Assembly: GCF_000024845.1 (NCBI RefSeq)
Contig: NC_013501.1
Coordinates: forward strand, 2,150,874 to 2,214,873
Direction: 5' to 3'
Source of the DNA: Rhodothermus marinus DSM 4252
GTDB lineage: Bacteria; Bacteroidota; Rhodothermia; Rhodothermales; Rhodothermaceae
Length of the DNA stretch: 64,000 nucleotides
The first letter of the stretch is position 1. The number at the start of each line of letters is the position of its first letter. Positions 51,757 through 60,461 of this stretch are shown piece by piece. Made by a program: the position numbers and the translations under genes. Below the pieces are notes generated by a model. That model was not told where the DNA came from and did no database searches. It saw nothing but the letters and a program-made list of their open reading frames with translations.

Positions 51757-52230
51757 ATGGCTGAAGTTCAGACGCTTCCTGCCACGCTGCGGCGCTTTCA
51801 GGCGACCGACGAAGGGTTTCGCTGGGAGACGGTTTCGCTGAAGCACTACAAGCCGGAAGGCACGCACTTCCGGGACATTACGCGCCAGGTGCTGTTCGGA
51901 CCGGAAAGTGGCCTGCCGGCCGAGCTACGCTACTTCGAAGTGGCGCCGGGCGGCTACTCCACCTTCGAGCGGCACGAACACGTGCACGCCGTGCTGATCC
52001 TGCGCGGACGGGGTCGCGCCATCGTAGGCGAGCAGCTCTTCGAAGTGCAGCCGTTCGATCTGATTCACGTGCCGGCCTGGACTTGGCATCAGTTTCAGGC
52101 CGCCGAAGACGAAGCGCTGGGCTTTTTGTGCATGGTGGCGGTGGACCGTGACCGCCCGATCCGTCCCACGTCCGAAGAAGCCGAGCAACTCCGCCGCCAC
52201 CCGGTCATCGGCCCCCACGTGCGGCTGTGA
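51757..52230 (+). CDS. cupin-domain protein
   Basis: A 157-residue single cupin. The first motif lies in VAPGGYSTFERHEHVHAVLI near 62-81, where HxH plus Glu would hold one metal; the second is LIHVPAWTWHQFQA near 106-119, with a further His. Family members include sugar isomerases, dioxygenases and binding proteins, so the role stays open. The N-terminal part (FRDITRQVLFGPESGLP) may bind the substrate. It has its own promoter gap from the divergent 51673 gene and is followed by repeat-rich DNA. Confidence 0.88.
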   Translation: MAEVQTLPATLRRFQATDEGFRWETVSLKHYKPEGTHFRDITRQVLFGPESGLPAELRYFEVAPGGYSTFERHEHVHAVLILRGRGRAIVGEQLFEVQPFDLIHVPAWTWHQFQAAEDEALGFLCMVAVDRDRPIRPTSEEAEQLRRHPVIGPHVRL

Positions 52231-52273
52231 GCGCGGCGGGCGTCCGTCTCCCATCGCCGGATCCGGGGCAGAC

Positions 52274-52320
52274 AGCAGACACACATGTCCATCCCTACGG
52301 GGATGATTCGATGGGACATG
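52274..52320 (+). repeat. short dispersed repeat, copy 2 (family B) with nested hairpins
   Basis: The core AGCAGACACACATGTCC, followed by ATCCCTAC, agrees with 22305-22329 at 20 of 25 positions. Here it is also part of a nested fold: CATCCC/GGGATG around 52289-52304 sits inside CATGTCC (52284-52290) and GGACATG (52314-52320). The first copy does not show the same outer arms clearly. Confidence 0.55.
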
Positions 52321-52400
52321 GCATCCCGTTGTTGATATGACGGGGGCAACTCCTCCTGGATTGATAGACAGGTATCAGGGCTTCACGGACGGCGACAGCT

Positions 52401-52530
52401 CATGTCACCCCCTCAGGTCCTTCGGACCAGCTCCCCCTCAAGGGGGAGCAGTGTCCACAGGTTACGGCTGGCTGTGAATGCAGGCGTCTACGCCTCTTTC
52501 AACGTCCATGCCTTCCGCTTAATGTGCTGC
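52401..52530 (+). repeat. structured dispersed repeat, copy 2 (family A)
   Basis: Opens with CACCCCCTCAG, then the 13-base hairpin GGTCCTTCGGACC (52416-52428) and palindrome GCTCCCCCT/AGGGGGAGC (52430-52449), then the shared body with GTTACGGCTGGCTGTG and CAGGCGTCTACGCC. Copy 1 is at 42150-42316 on the other strand. The hairpin stems of the two copies differ at three base pairs, each changed on both sides so that pairing is kept. Confidence 0.75.
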
Positions 52531-52614
52531 CAAGGGGGCGGGTTGTTACAGCCACTCTTCTTCGGAAGCTCCTACTGGAAGGGGAGCGAGCCCTGTACCT
52601 GGCTACGAGCGTGT

Positions 52615-52674
52615 GTTTGTAGCGTCAGCCGCACCGAGACGGCACTCCGCTTCGCTCTGTGCCTGACTACAAAC
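52615..52674. repeat. long imperfect inverted repeat
   Basis: Outer arms GTTTGTAGCGTCAG (52615-52628) and CTGACTACAAAC (52663-52674) pair over 12 bp with a 2-base bulge; inside, GGCAC (52641-52645) pairs with GTGCC (52659-52663) around a purine/pyrimidine-rich loop. There is no T tract, so this is not a plain terminator. A REP-like element or the remnant of a mobile element fits better. Confidence 0.6.
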
Positions 52675-52739
52675 GCGTTGATAGATCACCTCATAGCCCA
52701 ACCGGAAATTGTAAACTGAAGCCATTTTTCGAACGACTT

Positions 52740-53270
52740 CTACTGCCCCAAGGTCACCCGATCCGAGGTGACGAACGCGCCCTCGAAGCGGCGGGCGGCC
52801 AGCTCCCGCAGGCGCTCGGCCTCTTCGCGCGTCCGGAAGTTTCCCAGACGAATGCGGTAATACGGCGCGCGGTAGACGATATAGACCGGCGGCGGATCGT
52901 CCTGGGCACCGGGAATGCCTTCCAGCAATCCCTGCGCGGCCATCCGTCGCCACCAGGCGACCGCCGCCGTGTAGATGCTGTCGGCCGTGGCCTTGTTTTC
53001 GGTAAGGAAGATCTGCACGCGGTAGCCCTCCACGGTACGCGCGGCCGAGGCCCCGGCCTTTCCTTCCATCAACGCCTCCGGCACGTCGTGCTGCACCGTG
53101 AGCGGGGGCGGCGGGGGATCCGGATAGCGGGTCGGATCGAAGTCTTCGTAGGCCGACCAGTCGATCGGCGCTTCTTCGGGTGCCGGTCCCTGTTGTTCCT
53201 GCGCGCCGCGCGTGGCGGCACATCCCGCCAGCAGGAACACCAGACCGAAAAGGACAGGACGGTTCACCAC
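52740..53270 (-). CDS. SPOR-domain lipoprotein
   Basis: A 176-residue lipoprotein from a GTG start. The signal ends in lipobox LLAGC (Cys near 17). A Pro-rich, acidic linker follows (YPDPPPPPLTVQH), then a C-terminal SPOR-like fold: VEGYRVQIFLTENKATADSIY near 82-102 and APYYRIRLGNFRTREEAERLREL near 135-157, ending in a strand with VTLGQ. SPOR domains bind denuded glycan strands of septal peptidoglycan, so division-site placement at the outer membrane is likely. It is convergent with nothing; glgX lies upstream on the same strand, 43 bases away. Confidence 0.88.
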   Translation of the reverse strand: MVNRPVLFGLVFLLAGCAATRGAQEQQGPAPEEAPIDWSAYEDFDPTRYPDPPPPPLTVQHDVPEALMEGKAGASAARTVEGYRVQIFLTENKATADSIYTAAVAWWRRMAAQGLLEGIPGAQDDPPPVYIVYRAPYYRIRLGNFRTREEAERLRELAARRFEGAFVTSDRVTLGQ

Positions 53271-53313
53271 GGGTCAGGGGTTGCGTTCCTGAGGACGACG
53301 CCTTCTGAAAGCG

Positions 53314-55497
53314 TCAGGCCGGCTCCGTGTTTCCATCCGAGAACGGCGGTACGGCCACCAGCACCGTCAGCACGCCGGGCGGGAGCGACAGCGTCTCGCC
53401 GGGCGCGCACGTGGGGGGCTCCACATTGCGTTGAAACACCGGGACCACCTCCCAGTGGTGCGGCTTGCCACAGGAGCATACCTCCGGCACCACGACCGGC
53501 ACGGCTTCGCTGCCGTTGTTGAACAGAATCAGAAACGTGTCGTCGCGAAACGGTCGTCCGTGCTCGTCGGTCCCCTGAATGGCGTCGCCGTGCAGCAGCA
53601 GTCCGAAGGCCGTCAGCTCCGGGTTGGTCCAGTCCTCGTGGCGCATGGGCCGACCCTCAGGGTGCCACCAGACTGCGTCGGGGGCCTCTCCGCCGTTGGG
53701 CAATCCGGTCAGAAAATGGCGGCGCCGGAAGCTCCGATGCTGCTTGCGAAACCAGATCGTCTGGCGCACGAACTCCAGAAACTGCTGCTTGCGCGTGTCG
53801 AGCTGCCAGTTGTACCAGCTGATCTCGTTGTCCTGGCAATAGGCGTTGTTGTTGCCGTGCTGCGTGCGCGACAGCTCGTCGCCGCCCAGCAGCATGGGCA
53901 CGCCCTGCGAGAGAAAGAGCGTGCTGATCAGGCTGCGCTTGAGCGCTTCCCGGCAGGCCAGCACGGACGGATCCTGCGTGGGTCCCTCCACCCCGCAGTT
54001 CGTGCTGTAGTTTTCGTCCATGCCGTCCCGGTTGCCTTCCAGATTCGCTTCGTTGTGCTTTTTCGTGTAGCTGACCAGGTCTTCCAGCGTGAAGCCGTCG
54101 TGCGCCGTGACGAAGTTGATCGAAGCGAACGGACGACGACCGCTACGTTCGTACAGATCGCTGGAGCCGGCAAAGCGCGTGGCAAACTCACCGTTGAGGC
54201 CCCGATCGCCCCGCCAGAAGCGGCGCACGGCGTCACGATAGCGGCCGTTCCACTCGGTCCACTGCCAGGGAAAATGTCCCACCTGATACCCCCCCGGCCC
54301 GACGTCCCAGGGTTCGGCGATGAGCTTGACCTGGCTGAGCACCGGGTCCTGCTGAATGACCTGAAAAAAGGTCGAGAGCATGTCCACGTCGTACAGCTCG
54401 CGGGCCAGCGCGGCGGCCAGGTCGAACCGAAAGCCGTCGACGTGCATTTCAGTGACCCAGTAGCGCAGGCTGTCCATGATGAGCTGGATGACGTAGGGGT
54501 TGCCCACGTCCAGCGTGTTGCCGGTGCCCGTGTAATCGACCAGAAAGCGCGGGTTGTTCGGATCGGCCTTGTAGTAGGCGCGGTTGTCGATGCCCCGGAA
54601 CGACAGCGTGGGGCCCAGCACGCCGCCTTCGCCCGTGTGGTTGTAGACCACGTCGACGATCACCTCGAAGCCGGCAGCATGCAGCGCCCGCACCATCATC
54701 TTGAACTCGCGCACGGCCGAGATCGGCCCGTTCGTGGCGTACTCGGGCTCCGGCGCAAAGTAGCAGAGCGGATTGTAGCCCCAGTAGTTGCGCAGGCCGC
54801 GCTCGACCAGGTGCCGATCGTGCACTTTTGCGTGCACCGGAAGGAGCTGGATCGTGGTGACGCCCAGCTGCTTCAGGTGCTCCAGCACCGGCTCGCAGGT
54901 CAGCCCCAGATACGTCCCCCGCAGCGGCTCCGGCACTTCCGGATGCAGCTTCGTGATGCCCTTGACGTGCGTTTCGTAGATGATCGTGTCTTCCCAGGGA
55001 ATGCGCGGCGGGCGGTCGTCGCCCCACTCGAAACAGCCCTCCACGACGGCTCCCAGCGGCGCGTACGGAGCGCTGTCTTCTTCGGAGAACGACAGATCCC
55101 CGGCCGGATCGCCGATTTTGTAACCGAAGAGGCTGTCGTGCCAGCGAAGGGGCCGGCCGATGGCCTTCGCGTAGGGGTCGAGCAGCACCTTGTTCGGATT
55201 GAAGCGGTGGCCTTCCTCCGGCCGGTAGGGTCCGTAGACGCGATAGCCGTAGAGCTGGCCGGGACGCAGGCCGGGCAGGTACACATGCCAGATCGGGCCT
55301 GTCCGTTCGGTCACTTCGATCGTGCGCGAAGGCGCGGGATCGTCCGGGTGGTCGAACAGCACCAGTTCGACCGCCTCGGCGTGCTGGCTGTAGAGGGCAA
55401 AGTTGACGCCCAGCCCGTCCCAGGTGGCACCCAGCGGATAAGGCCGGCCGGGCCAGACGGCCTGTACCGACGTAACCGGTTGCGCGCTATGTGACAT
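53314..55497 (-). CDS. glgX: glycogen debranching enzyme, GlgX/isoamylase type
   Basis: A 727-residue GH13 enzyme that hydrolyses alpha-1,6 branches of glycogen. An N-terminal CBM48 ([21 protein letters not shown] near 26-46) leads into the barrel, with [15 protein letters not shown] near 355-369 giving the nucleophile Asp, [15 protein letters not shown] near 393-407 the acid Glu, and [15 protein letters not shown] near 458-472 the third Asp. The isoamylase order and length match GlgX/TreX. It is divergent from glgB with a 333-base gap between, so the two likely share control. Confidence 0.97.
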   Translation of the reverse strand: MSHSAQPVTSVQAVWPGRPYPLGATWDGLGVNFALYSQHAEAVELVLFDHPDDPAPSRTIEVTERTGPIWHVYLPGLRPGQLYGYRVYGPYRPEEGHRFNPNKVLLDPYAKAIGRPLRWHDSLFGYKIGDPAGDLSFSEEDSAPYAPLGAVVEGCFEWGDDRPPRIPWEDTIIYETHVKGITKLHPEVPEPLRGTYLGLTCEPVLEHLKQLGVTTIQLLPVHAKVHDRHLVERGLRNYWGYNPLCYFAPEPEYATNGPISAVREFKMMVRALHAAGFEVIVDVVYNHTGEGGVLGPTLSFRGIDNRAYYKADPNNPRFLVDYTGTGNTLDVGNPYVIQLIMDSLRYWVTEMHVDGFRFDLAAALARELYDVDMLSTFFQVIQQDPVLSQVKLIAEPWDVGPGGYQVGHFPWQWTEWNGRYRDAVRRFWRGDRGLNGEFATRFAGSSDLYERSGRRPFASINFVTAHDGFTLEDLVSYTKKHNEANLEGNRDGMDENYSTNCGVEGPTQDPSVLACREALKRSLISTLFLSQGVPMLLGGDELSRTQHGNNNAYCQDNEISWYNWQLDTRKQQFLEFVRQTIWFRKQHRSFRRRHFLTGLPNGGEAPDAVWWHPEGRPMRHEDWTNPELTAFGLLLHGDAIQGTDEHGRPFRDDTFLILFNNGSEAVPVVVPEVCSCGKPHHWEVVPVFQRNVEPPTCAPGETLSLPPGVLTVLVAVPPFSDGNTEPA

Positions 55498-55830
55498 GAC
55501 TACTGACTACAACAATACGCCCTGAACGTCACGGCTTACAACAAAAGACACACCGAAGCGGGCGTTTGGCCTACGCGGTTTCATTTTTACGACAACGTAC
55601 GTACCCGCCTGTCATCGCCTGCCAGCCATTCGTCCTTTCATGCTGACGCCTGCGGACCGGGAAAGCCCGTACTTCAAGCGCAGCCGCTCTGTAACTTTTT
55701 GCCCAAACTCTGAAGCAACAGGTATCCTTTTCCGCCCACTCCGTTGTATCTTGGGGCCGATTTTCAGCAGGCGCCCTAAAATACGGCGCATTTCACACAA
55801 ACCAAAGTACCATCTGGCGAAGTTTTCCTG
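55498..55830. other. 333-base divergent promoter region of glgX and glgB
   Basis: No coding frame is convincing. The 60 bases before glgX contain a repeated TACAACA motif and are AT-richer; the 90 bases before glgB include the AT-rich stretch around 55770-55820. No ribosome site is clear at glgB. No operator of known type is recognised. Confidence 0.5.
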
Positions 55831-57696
55831 ATGAGCTGGCTCACGGAAGAAGACATCCGGCGCTGGGAAAGCGGCACATTCTACGACAGCTACCGGAAGC
55901 TGGGCGCCCATCCCGACGACGAAGGCACCTGGTTCTGCGTCTGGGCGCCGCATGCCGACGGTGTCTCGGTGCTCGGCGCCTTCAACGACTGGAATCCGGA
56001 GGCCAACCCGCTGGAGCGCTACGGCGGCGGCCTGTGGGCCGGCTACGTACCGGGAGCGCGCCCGGGCCATACGTACAAGTACCGGATCCGGCACGGCTTC
56101 TACCAGGCCGACAAGACGGACCCCTACGCCTTCGCCATGGAGCCGCCCACCGGCAGCCCCATCGAAGGGCTGGCCTCCATCATCACGCGGCTCGACTACA
56201 CCTGGCACGACGACGAATGGATGCAGCGCCGTAAAGGTCCGGCCAGCCTCTACGAGCCGGTTTCCATCTACGAGGTCCATCTGGGCTCCTGGCGCCACAA
56301 ACGACCCGGCGAGTCTTTCTCCTACCGGGAGATTGCCGAGCCGCTGGCCGACTACGTGCAGGAGATGGGCTTCACGCATGTGGAGCTGCTGCCCGTCATG
56401 GAACATCCCTACTACGGTTCCTGGGGCTATCAGGTGGTCGGCTACTACGCCCCGACGTTTCGCTACGGCTCGCCTCAGGACCTGATGTACCTGATCGACT
56501 ACCTGCACCAGCGCGGCATCGGCGTCCTTCTCGACTGGGTCCCGAGCCACTTTGCAGCCGATCCCCAGGGCCTGGTTTTCTTCGACGGGACCACGCTCTT
56601 CGAATACGACGATCCCAAGATGCGCTATCACCCCGACTGGGGCACCTACGTGTTCGACTACAACAAACCGGGCGTGCGCAATTTTCTGATCTCCAACGCG
56701 CTGTTCTGGCTCGAAAAGTACCACGTCGACGGGCTGCGCGTCGATGCGGTGGCCTCCATGCTCTACCGGGACTACTCACGTAAGGAGTGGACGCCCAACA
56801 TCTTCGGCGGCCGCGAAAACCTGGAAGCCATTGATTTCATCAAGCGATTCAACGAGACGGTCTACCTGCACTTCCCCGAGGCCATGACGATCGCCGAGGA
56901 ATCGACGGCCTGGCCCGGCGTGTCGGCCCCCACCTACAACAACGGGCTGGGCTTTCTCTACAAGTGGAACATGGGCTGGATGCACGACACGCTGGACTAC
57001 ATCCGGCGCGACCCCATCTATCGCAAGTATCACCACGACGAGCTGACCTTCTCGCTCTGGTACGCCTTTTCGGAGCATTACGTCCTGCCGCTCTCCCACG
57101 ACGAGGTGGTGCACGGCAAGGGCTCGCTCTGGGGCAAAATGCCCGGCGACGACTGGCAGAAAGCGGCCAATCTGCGCCTGCTCTTTGGTCACATGTGGGG
57201 CCATCCGGGTAAAAAACTGCTCTTCATGGGCGGTGAATTCGGCCAGCACCATGAATGGAACCACGATACGCAGCTCGAATGGCACCTGCTGGACCAGCCC
57301 TACCATCGGGGCATTCAGCTATGGGTGCGCGATCTGAACCACCTCTACCGTACGAATCCGGCCCTCTGGCACGACGGACCGGAAGGGTTCGAGTGGATCG
57401 ACTTCAGCGACCGTGACCAGAGCGTGATCTGCTACCTGCGTAGGAATGCCGGCCGCATGCTGCTGTTCGTACTGAACTTCACGCCTGTGCCACGTGAGCA
57501 CTACCGCGTGGGCGTGCCGATCGGCGGCCCCTGGCGCGAGGTGCTCAACAGCGACGCGGTGGCCTACGGCGGAAGCGGAATGGGCAACTTGGGCCGCGTC
57601 GAGGCGGTGCCCGAGTCCTGGCACGGCCGCCCCTTCCACTTAGAGCTGACGCTTCCCCCGCTGGCCGCCCTCATCCTGGAGCCGGAACACGGGTAG
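55831..57696 (+). CDS. glgB: 1,4-alpha-glucan branching enzyme
   Basis: A 621-residue GH13 enzyme introducing alpha-1,6 branches into glycogen. CBM48-like start: [20 protein letters not shown] near 35-54. Catalytic set: [19 protein letters not shown] near 297-315 (nucleophile Asp), [13 protein letters not shown] near 350-362 (acid Glu), and [15 protein letters not shown] near 418-432 (third Asp). The linking family block is [18 protein letters not shown] near 193-210. Length equals that known for the thermostable Rhodothermus enzyme, which is my main ground for naming the genus. ATG 55831 is the start; the gene ends 73 bases before a DUF433 gene. Confidence 0.99.
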   Translation: MSWLTEEDIRRWESGTFYDSYRKLGAHPDDEGTWFCVWAPHADGVSVLGAFNDWNPEANPLERYGGGLWAGYVPGARPGHTYKYRIRHGFYQADKTDPYAFAMEPPTGSPIEGLASIITRLDYTWHDDEWMQRRKGPASLYEPVSIYEVHLGSWRHKRPGESFSYREIAEPLADYVQEMGFTHVELLPVMEHPYYGSWGYQVVGYYAPTFRYGSPQDLMYLIDYLHQRGIGVLLDWVPSHFAADPQGLVFFDGTTLFEYDDPKMRYHPDWGTYVFDYNKPGVRNFLISNALFWLEKYHVDGLRVDAVASMLYRDYSRKEWTPNIFGGRENLEAIDFIKRFNETVYLHFPEAMTIAEESTAWPGVSAPTYNNGLGFLYKWNMGWMHDTLDYIRRDPIYRKYHHDELTFSLWYAFSEHYVLPLSHDEVVHGKGSLWGKMPGDDWQKAANLRLLFGHMWGHPGKKLLFMGGEFGQHHEWNHDTQLEWHLLDQPYHRGIQLWVRDLNHLYRTNPALWHDGPEGFEWIDFSDRDQSVICYLRRNAGRMLLFVLNFTPVPREHYRVGVPIGGPWREVLNSDAVAYGGSGMGNLGRVEAVPESWHGRPFHLELTLPPLAALILEPEHG

Positions 57697-57718
57697 CCGT
57701 CCTGAAAAAACTTTAAAC

Positions 57719-57767
57719 ACGGCACAGTCGTAGATAACGAGAACTGGCTACCAGAATCCTGTGCCGT
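57719..57767 (+). promoter_or_regulatory. 9-bp inverted repeat directly before the DUF433 start codon
   Basis: ACGGCACAG (57719-57727) and CTGTGCCGT (57759-57767) are perfect inverted arms with a 31-base spacer; the second arm ends one base before the ATG at 57769. Toxin-antitoxin operons are commonly self-repressed at such sites. It may instead form an mRNA hairpin hiding the start codon: no ribosome site is visible. Confidence 0.5.
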
Positions 57768-57768
57768 T

Positions 57769-58020
57769 ATGGACTGGCGTCCGTACATTCACGCTGACCC
57801 GGAAATCCTTCAGGGAAAGCCTGTTGTCAAAGGAACCCGTCTCTCGGTTGCCTTTATTCTCGGGCTTTTTGCCGCCGGTTGGACAACGGAGCAGGTGCTC
57901 GAGAATTATCCGACCCTGACACGCGAAGCGCTTCAGGCCGTCTTTGCTTTTGCTGCGGAATGCCTGCGCGAAGAGGCCCTGTACGTTCTTCCAGCCAGCA
58001 CGTCTCCATGCGATGCTTAG
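57769..58020 (+). CDS. DUF433-family antitoxin-like protein
   Basis: An 83-residue protein. The DUF433 pattern is clear: ADPEILQGKPVVKGTRLSVAFILGLFAAGWTTEQVLENYP spread over residues 9-48. DUF433 proteins are small helix-turn-helix-type partners of DUF5615 PIN-like proteins, in pairs thought to be toxin-antitoxin systems. The end overlaps the next gene by 13 bases. An inverted repeat lies just before the start codon, consistent with self-control. Confidence 0.88.
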   Translation: MDWRPYIHADPEILQGKPVVKGTRLSVAFILGLFAAGWTTEQVLENYPTLTREALQAVFAFAAECLREEALYVLPASTSPCDA

Positions 58021-58361
58021 CCAACGAAAACTTTCCGCTGAGCAGCGTACATCTCCTGCGCCAGGCCGGCTACGACGTCACCTCGATCATTCAGGAAATG
58101 CCAGGCGCCACCGATCACGAAGTACTGGCGCGAGCGTCACGTGAAAAGCGCATTGTGCTGACGTTTGACCGAGACTATGGCGCGCTGGTCTACCGCATGC
58201 GCAGCCCGGTACCTTCGGGCATCGTCCTTTTCCGCTTCGATCCGCAAACGCCAGAAGAGCCGGCCCAATGGCTCCTTCGGGTGCTCCAACAGCCGGGCCT
58301 CTTTTTAGAAGGAAAGTTTACTGTGATCGAACGCGAACGCGTGCGTCAGCGTCCCCTGTAA
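58008..58361 (+). CDS. DUF5615 PIN-like toxin candidate
   Basis: A 117-residue protein that begins MRCLANENFPLSSVHLLRQAG, the standard start of the DUF5615/PIN-like family, with the acidic or polar cluster NEN, a second acidic site in GATDHEVLARA near 33-43, and a third in IVLTFDRDYGALVY near 49-62. The frame can be read further upstream to 57879, but that part is out of line with the family. By analogy to other DUF433/DUF5615 pairs it is the putative nuclease partner. Function in vivo is unknown. Confidence 0.87.
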   Translation: MRCLANENFPLSSVHLLRQAGYDVTSIIQEMPGATDHEVLARASREKRIVLTFDRDYGALVYRMRSPVPSGIVLFRFDPQTPEEPAQWLLRVLQQPGLFLEGKFTVIERERVRQRPL

Positions 58362-58372
58362 TTGGACCGTTT

Positions 58373-58804
58373 CTACCCTTCCTCTCCCCAGAGCGTCAGC
58401 ACCAGGCGGCGGGGGCCGCCGTGGTTGCGATGCTCGCACAGGTAGATGCCCTGCCAGGTGCCCAGCGCCAGCCGTCCGTCGCGCACCGGCAGCAGCAGAC
58501 TGCTCCCCAGCAGCGATGCCTTGATGTGCGCGGGCATGTCGTCGGGACCCTCCAGCGTGTGTGCAAAATAGGGCGCGCCGTCGGGCACTGCCCGGCTGAA
58601 GTAGCGCTCGAAGTCGGCCCGCACCTCCGGACTGGCGTTCTCGTTGAGCGTCAGGCTGGCCGACGTGTGCTGGATGAACACGTGCAGCAATCCGACCCGT
58701 ACCGAGCGCAACTCCGGAAGCTGCGCCAGCACTTCGTCGGTGATCAGATGAAAGCCGCGCGGGCGCGGCCGCAGGGTGATCGTACGCTGCACCCACATGA
58801 TCAT
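58373..58804 (-). CDS. YjbQ/UPF0047-family protein
   Basis: A 143-residue protein of the YjbQ family. Clear marks: [18 protein letters not shown] near 42-59, a metal-site His cluster at [15 protein letters not shown] near 123-137, and [13 protein letters not shown] near 88-100. Members form trimers and have weak thiamine-phosphate synthase activity; the in vivo role is open. ATG 58804 overlaps the hemD stop as ATGA (a second ATG is two codons in), so it is the last gene of the hem operon. Confidence 0.9.
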   Translation of the reverse strand: MIMWVQRTITLRPRPRGFHLITDEVLAQLPELRSVRVGLLHVFIQHTSASLTLNENASPEVRADFERYFSRAVPDGAPYFAHTLEGPDDMPAHIKASLLGSSLLLPVRDGRLALGTWQGIYLCEHRNHGGPRRLVLTLWGEEG

Positions 58805-59517
58805 GACAGGTTGGTTGCTTCCTGCATCGCGGCCAGCAAGCCTTCCGGCGTGGGCGTCCGGGCCACGGCGGCCACCGGCCAGCCTTCCTGCTGCAGCGCT
58901 GCGGCCGTCGTGGGACCGATGGCGGCCACTCGCACCCGCTCCCGGGCGATCGGAAGCCGTCGGGCGGCTTCCAGACCGGACGGACTGAAAAATACGACCC
59001 AGTCGGGCACCTCGGCGGGCAGTTCGGGCACGGACGGTCGGGTGTCGTACACGACCAGTTCTTCCAGCGGGAACGCGGCGGCGCGAAGCAGCGCCGGCAG
59101 TTCGTCGCGGCGACGCGCGCCGCACAGAAACAGCAGCGGACGCTCTGGACGCGGTGCCTGCAGGATCAGCCGGGCCAGCTCGCGCCCGGAGCCGGCCGCT
59201 TCGCCCCGGGGCTGCAGCCCCAGTGCCTGCGCGGCGGCGGCCGTGCGCGGCCCTACCACGTACACGGGCCGTCGGCGCCAGGCCTCCGGGAGCGATCCCA
59301 GGCGCCGGACGGCCTCCACGGCGCGCGGGCTGGTGAAAATCAACCCGCCGTATGCCTCCGACCGGGCCAGCACCGCCCGGAGTTGCTCGGTGTTGCACCA
59401 GACCACCGACAGCACCGGCAGCACGAACGGCCGGTAGCCCGCTGCCCGCAGCGCTTCGGCAAAGGGGTCCGACTCGGTCGTTTCCACCCGGAGCAGATAA
59501 ACCACCTCACCCGCCAT
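58801..59517 (-). CDS. hemD: uroporphyrinogen-III synthase
   Basis: A 238-residue enzyme closing and inverting hydroxymethylbilane to uroporphyrinogen III. The family is very divergent. Support comes from length, two similar Rossmann-like halves, the motifs [18 protein letters not shown] near 55-72 and [17 protein letters not shown] near 167-183, and [16 protein letters not shown] near 193-208. Position right after hemC adds weight: ATG 59517 lies 5 bases from the hemC stop. The frame could be read to 59973, but that part is inside hemC. Confidence 0.9.
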   Translation of the reverse strand: MAGEVVYLLRVETTESDPFAEALRAAGYRPFVLPVLSVVWCNTEQLRAVLARSEAYGGLIFTSPRAVEAVRRLGSLPEAWRRRPVYVVGPRTAAAAQALGLQPRGEAAGSGRELARLILQAPRPERPLLFLCGARRRDELPALLRAAAFPLEELVVYDTRPSVPELPAEVPDWVVFFSPSGLEAARRLPIARERVRVAAIGPTTAAALQQEGWPVAAVARTPTPEGLLAAMQEATNLS

Positions 59518-59522
59518 GGTGT

Positions 59523-60461
59523 TCAGGGATGCTGCCCGCGTATTTCTTCCAGAATCGCACGGGCGCCCTGTTGCAGAAGCGTTTCGGCCAGCGCTTCCCC
59601 GACCGCTTCGGGTTCCGCCATGGCACCGCGTTGCACGCCTTCCACCAGCTGGCGGCCGTCGAGCGAAACCACGCGCCCGCGCAGGACCAGCGTGCCATCG
59701 GCTTCCACCGCGGCCAGTGCGGCCACAGGCACCTGACAGCCGCCCTGGAGCGCATGCAGCAGCGCCCGCTCGGCCCGCACGGCCGCGGCGGTGGGTGCGT
59801 GATGCAACGCCTGCAGCAACGCACGAACGCGCCGGTTGGCTTCGGCGCAGACCACTCCAAGCGCCCCCTGCCCCACCGCCGGCAGCAAAATCTCCGGGGC
59901 GATGCGCTGACGGACGCGCTCCAGCAATCCCAGGCGTTGCAGTCCGGCCTCGGCCAGGATCAGCCCGTGCCACCCTTCGGCTTCCAGCTTGCGCAGGCGC
60001 GTATCGACGTTGCCGCGCACCGGCACCACCTGCAGATCCGAACGCCAGGCCCGCAGCTGCGCCTGGCGCCGCAGCGACGAAGTAGCCACCACGGCCCCCG
60101 TCGGCAGATCTTCGAGGCGTCCTGCAAAGTCCGGATGCGCCACGAAGACATCCCAGGGCGGAGCCCGCTCCGGCACGGCCGCCACCACCAGCCCTTCGGG
60201 CATTTCGGTGGGCAGATCTTTCAGAGAATGGACGGCCAGATCGATGCGCCCTTCCAGCAGCGCCTGGTCCAGCTCTTTCGTGAACAGCCCTTTGGCGCCG
60301 ATCTTCGCCAGCGGCACGTCCTGAATATGGTCGCCCGTGGTGCGAATGATTTCCACCTGCACCGATACGCCACGGGCTTCCAGAAAGGATCGGATCAGCG
60401 TGGCCTGCCGCAGCGCCAGCGCACTTCCCCGCGTTCCGAGGATCAGCGTCGGTTCAGGCAT
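59523..60461 (-). CDS. hemC: hydroxymethylbilane synthase (porphobilinogen deaminase)
   Basis: A 312-residue enzyme joining four porphobilinogens. LILGTRGSALALRQA near 6-20, HSLKDLPTEMPEGL near 78-91 with the catalytic Asp, TSSLRRQAQL near 127-136, and the dipyrromethane-cofactor Cys242 in ALQGGCQVPVAAL. All expected residues are kept. ATG 60461 gives the normal length; its first codons overlap the hemA end by 8 bases. It belongs to the tightly packed set hemA-hemC-hemD-yjbQ. Confidence 0.97.
   Translation of the reverse strand: MPEPTLILGTRGSALALRQATLIRSFLEARGVSVQVEIIRTTGDHIQDVPLAKIGAKGLFTKELDQALLEGRIDLAVHSLKDLPTEMPEGLVVAAVPERAPPWDVFVAHPDFAGRLEDLPTGAVVATSSLRRQAQLRAWRSDLQVVPVRGNVDTRLRKLEAEGWHGLILAEAGLQRLGLLERVRQRIAPEILLPAVGQGALGVVCAEANRRVRALLQALHHAPTAAAVRAERALLHALQGGCQVPVAALAAVEADGTLVLRGRVVSLDGRQLVEGVQRGAMAEPEAVGEALAETLLQQGARAILEEIRGQHP

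Larger units (their letters stand above)
52231..52739. other. 509-base repeat-rich, gene-free stretch
   Basis: Between the cupin gene and the SPOR lipoprotein no reading frame looks coding. The stretch holds three separate structured elements, listed on their own: family B repeat (52274-52320), family A repeat (52401-52530) and a long imperfect hairpin (52615-52674). Such clustering suggests a landing site for small non-autonomous elements. Confidence 0.65.

Noticed and set aside
53431-55494. A 687-codon plus-strand frame over glgX
   Set aside because: Antisense shadow; glgX is complete on the other strand with its catalytic residues.
53314-57696. A full glycogen operon
   Set aside because: Only the debranching and branching enzymes are present; no glgA, glgC or phosphorylase gene is found in the window.
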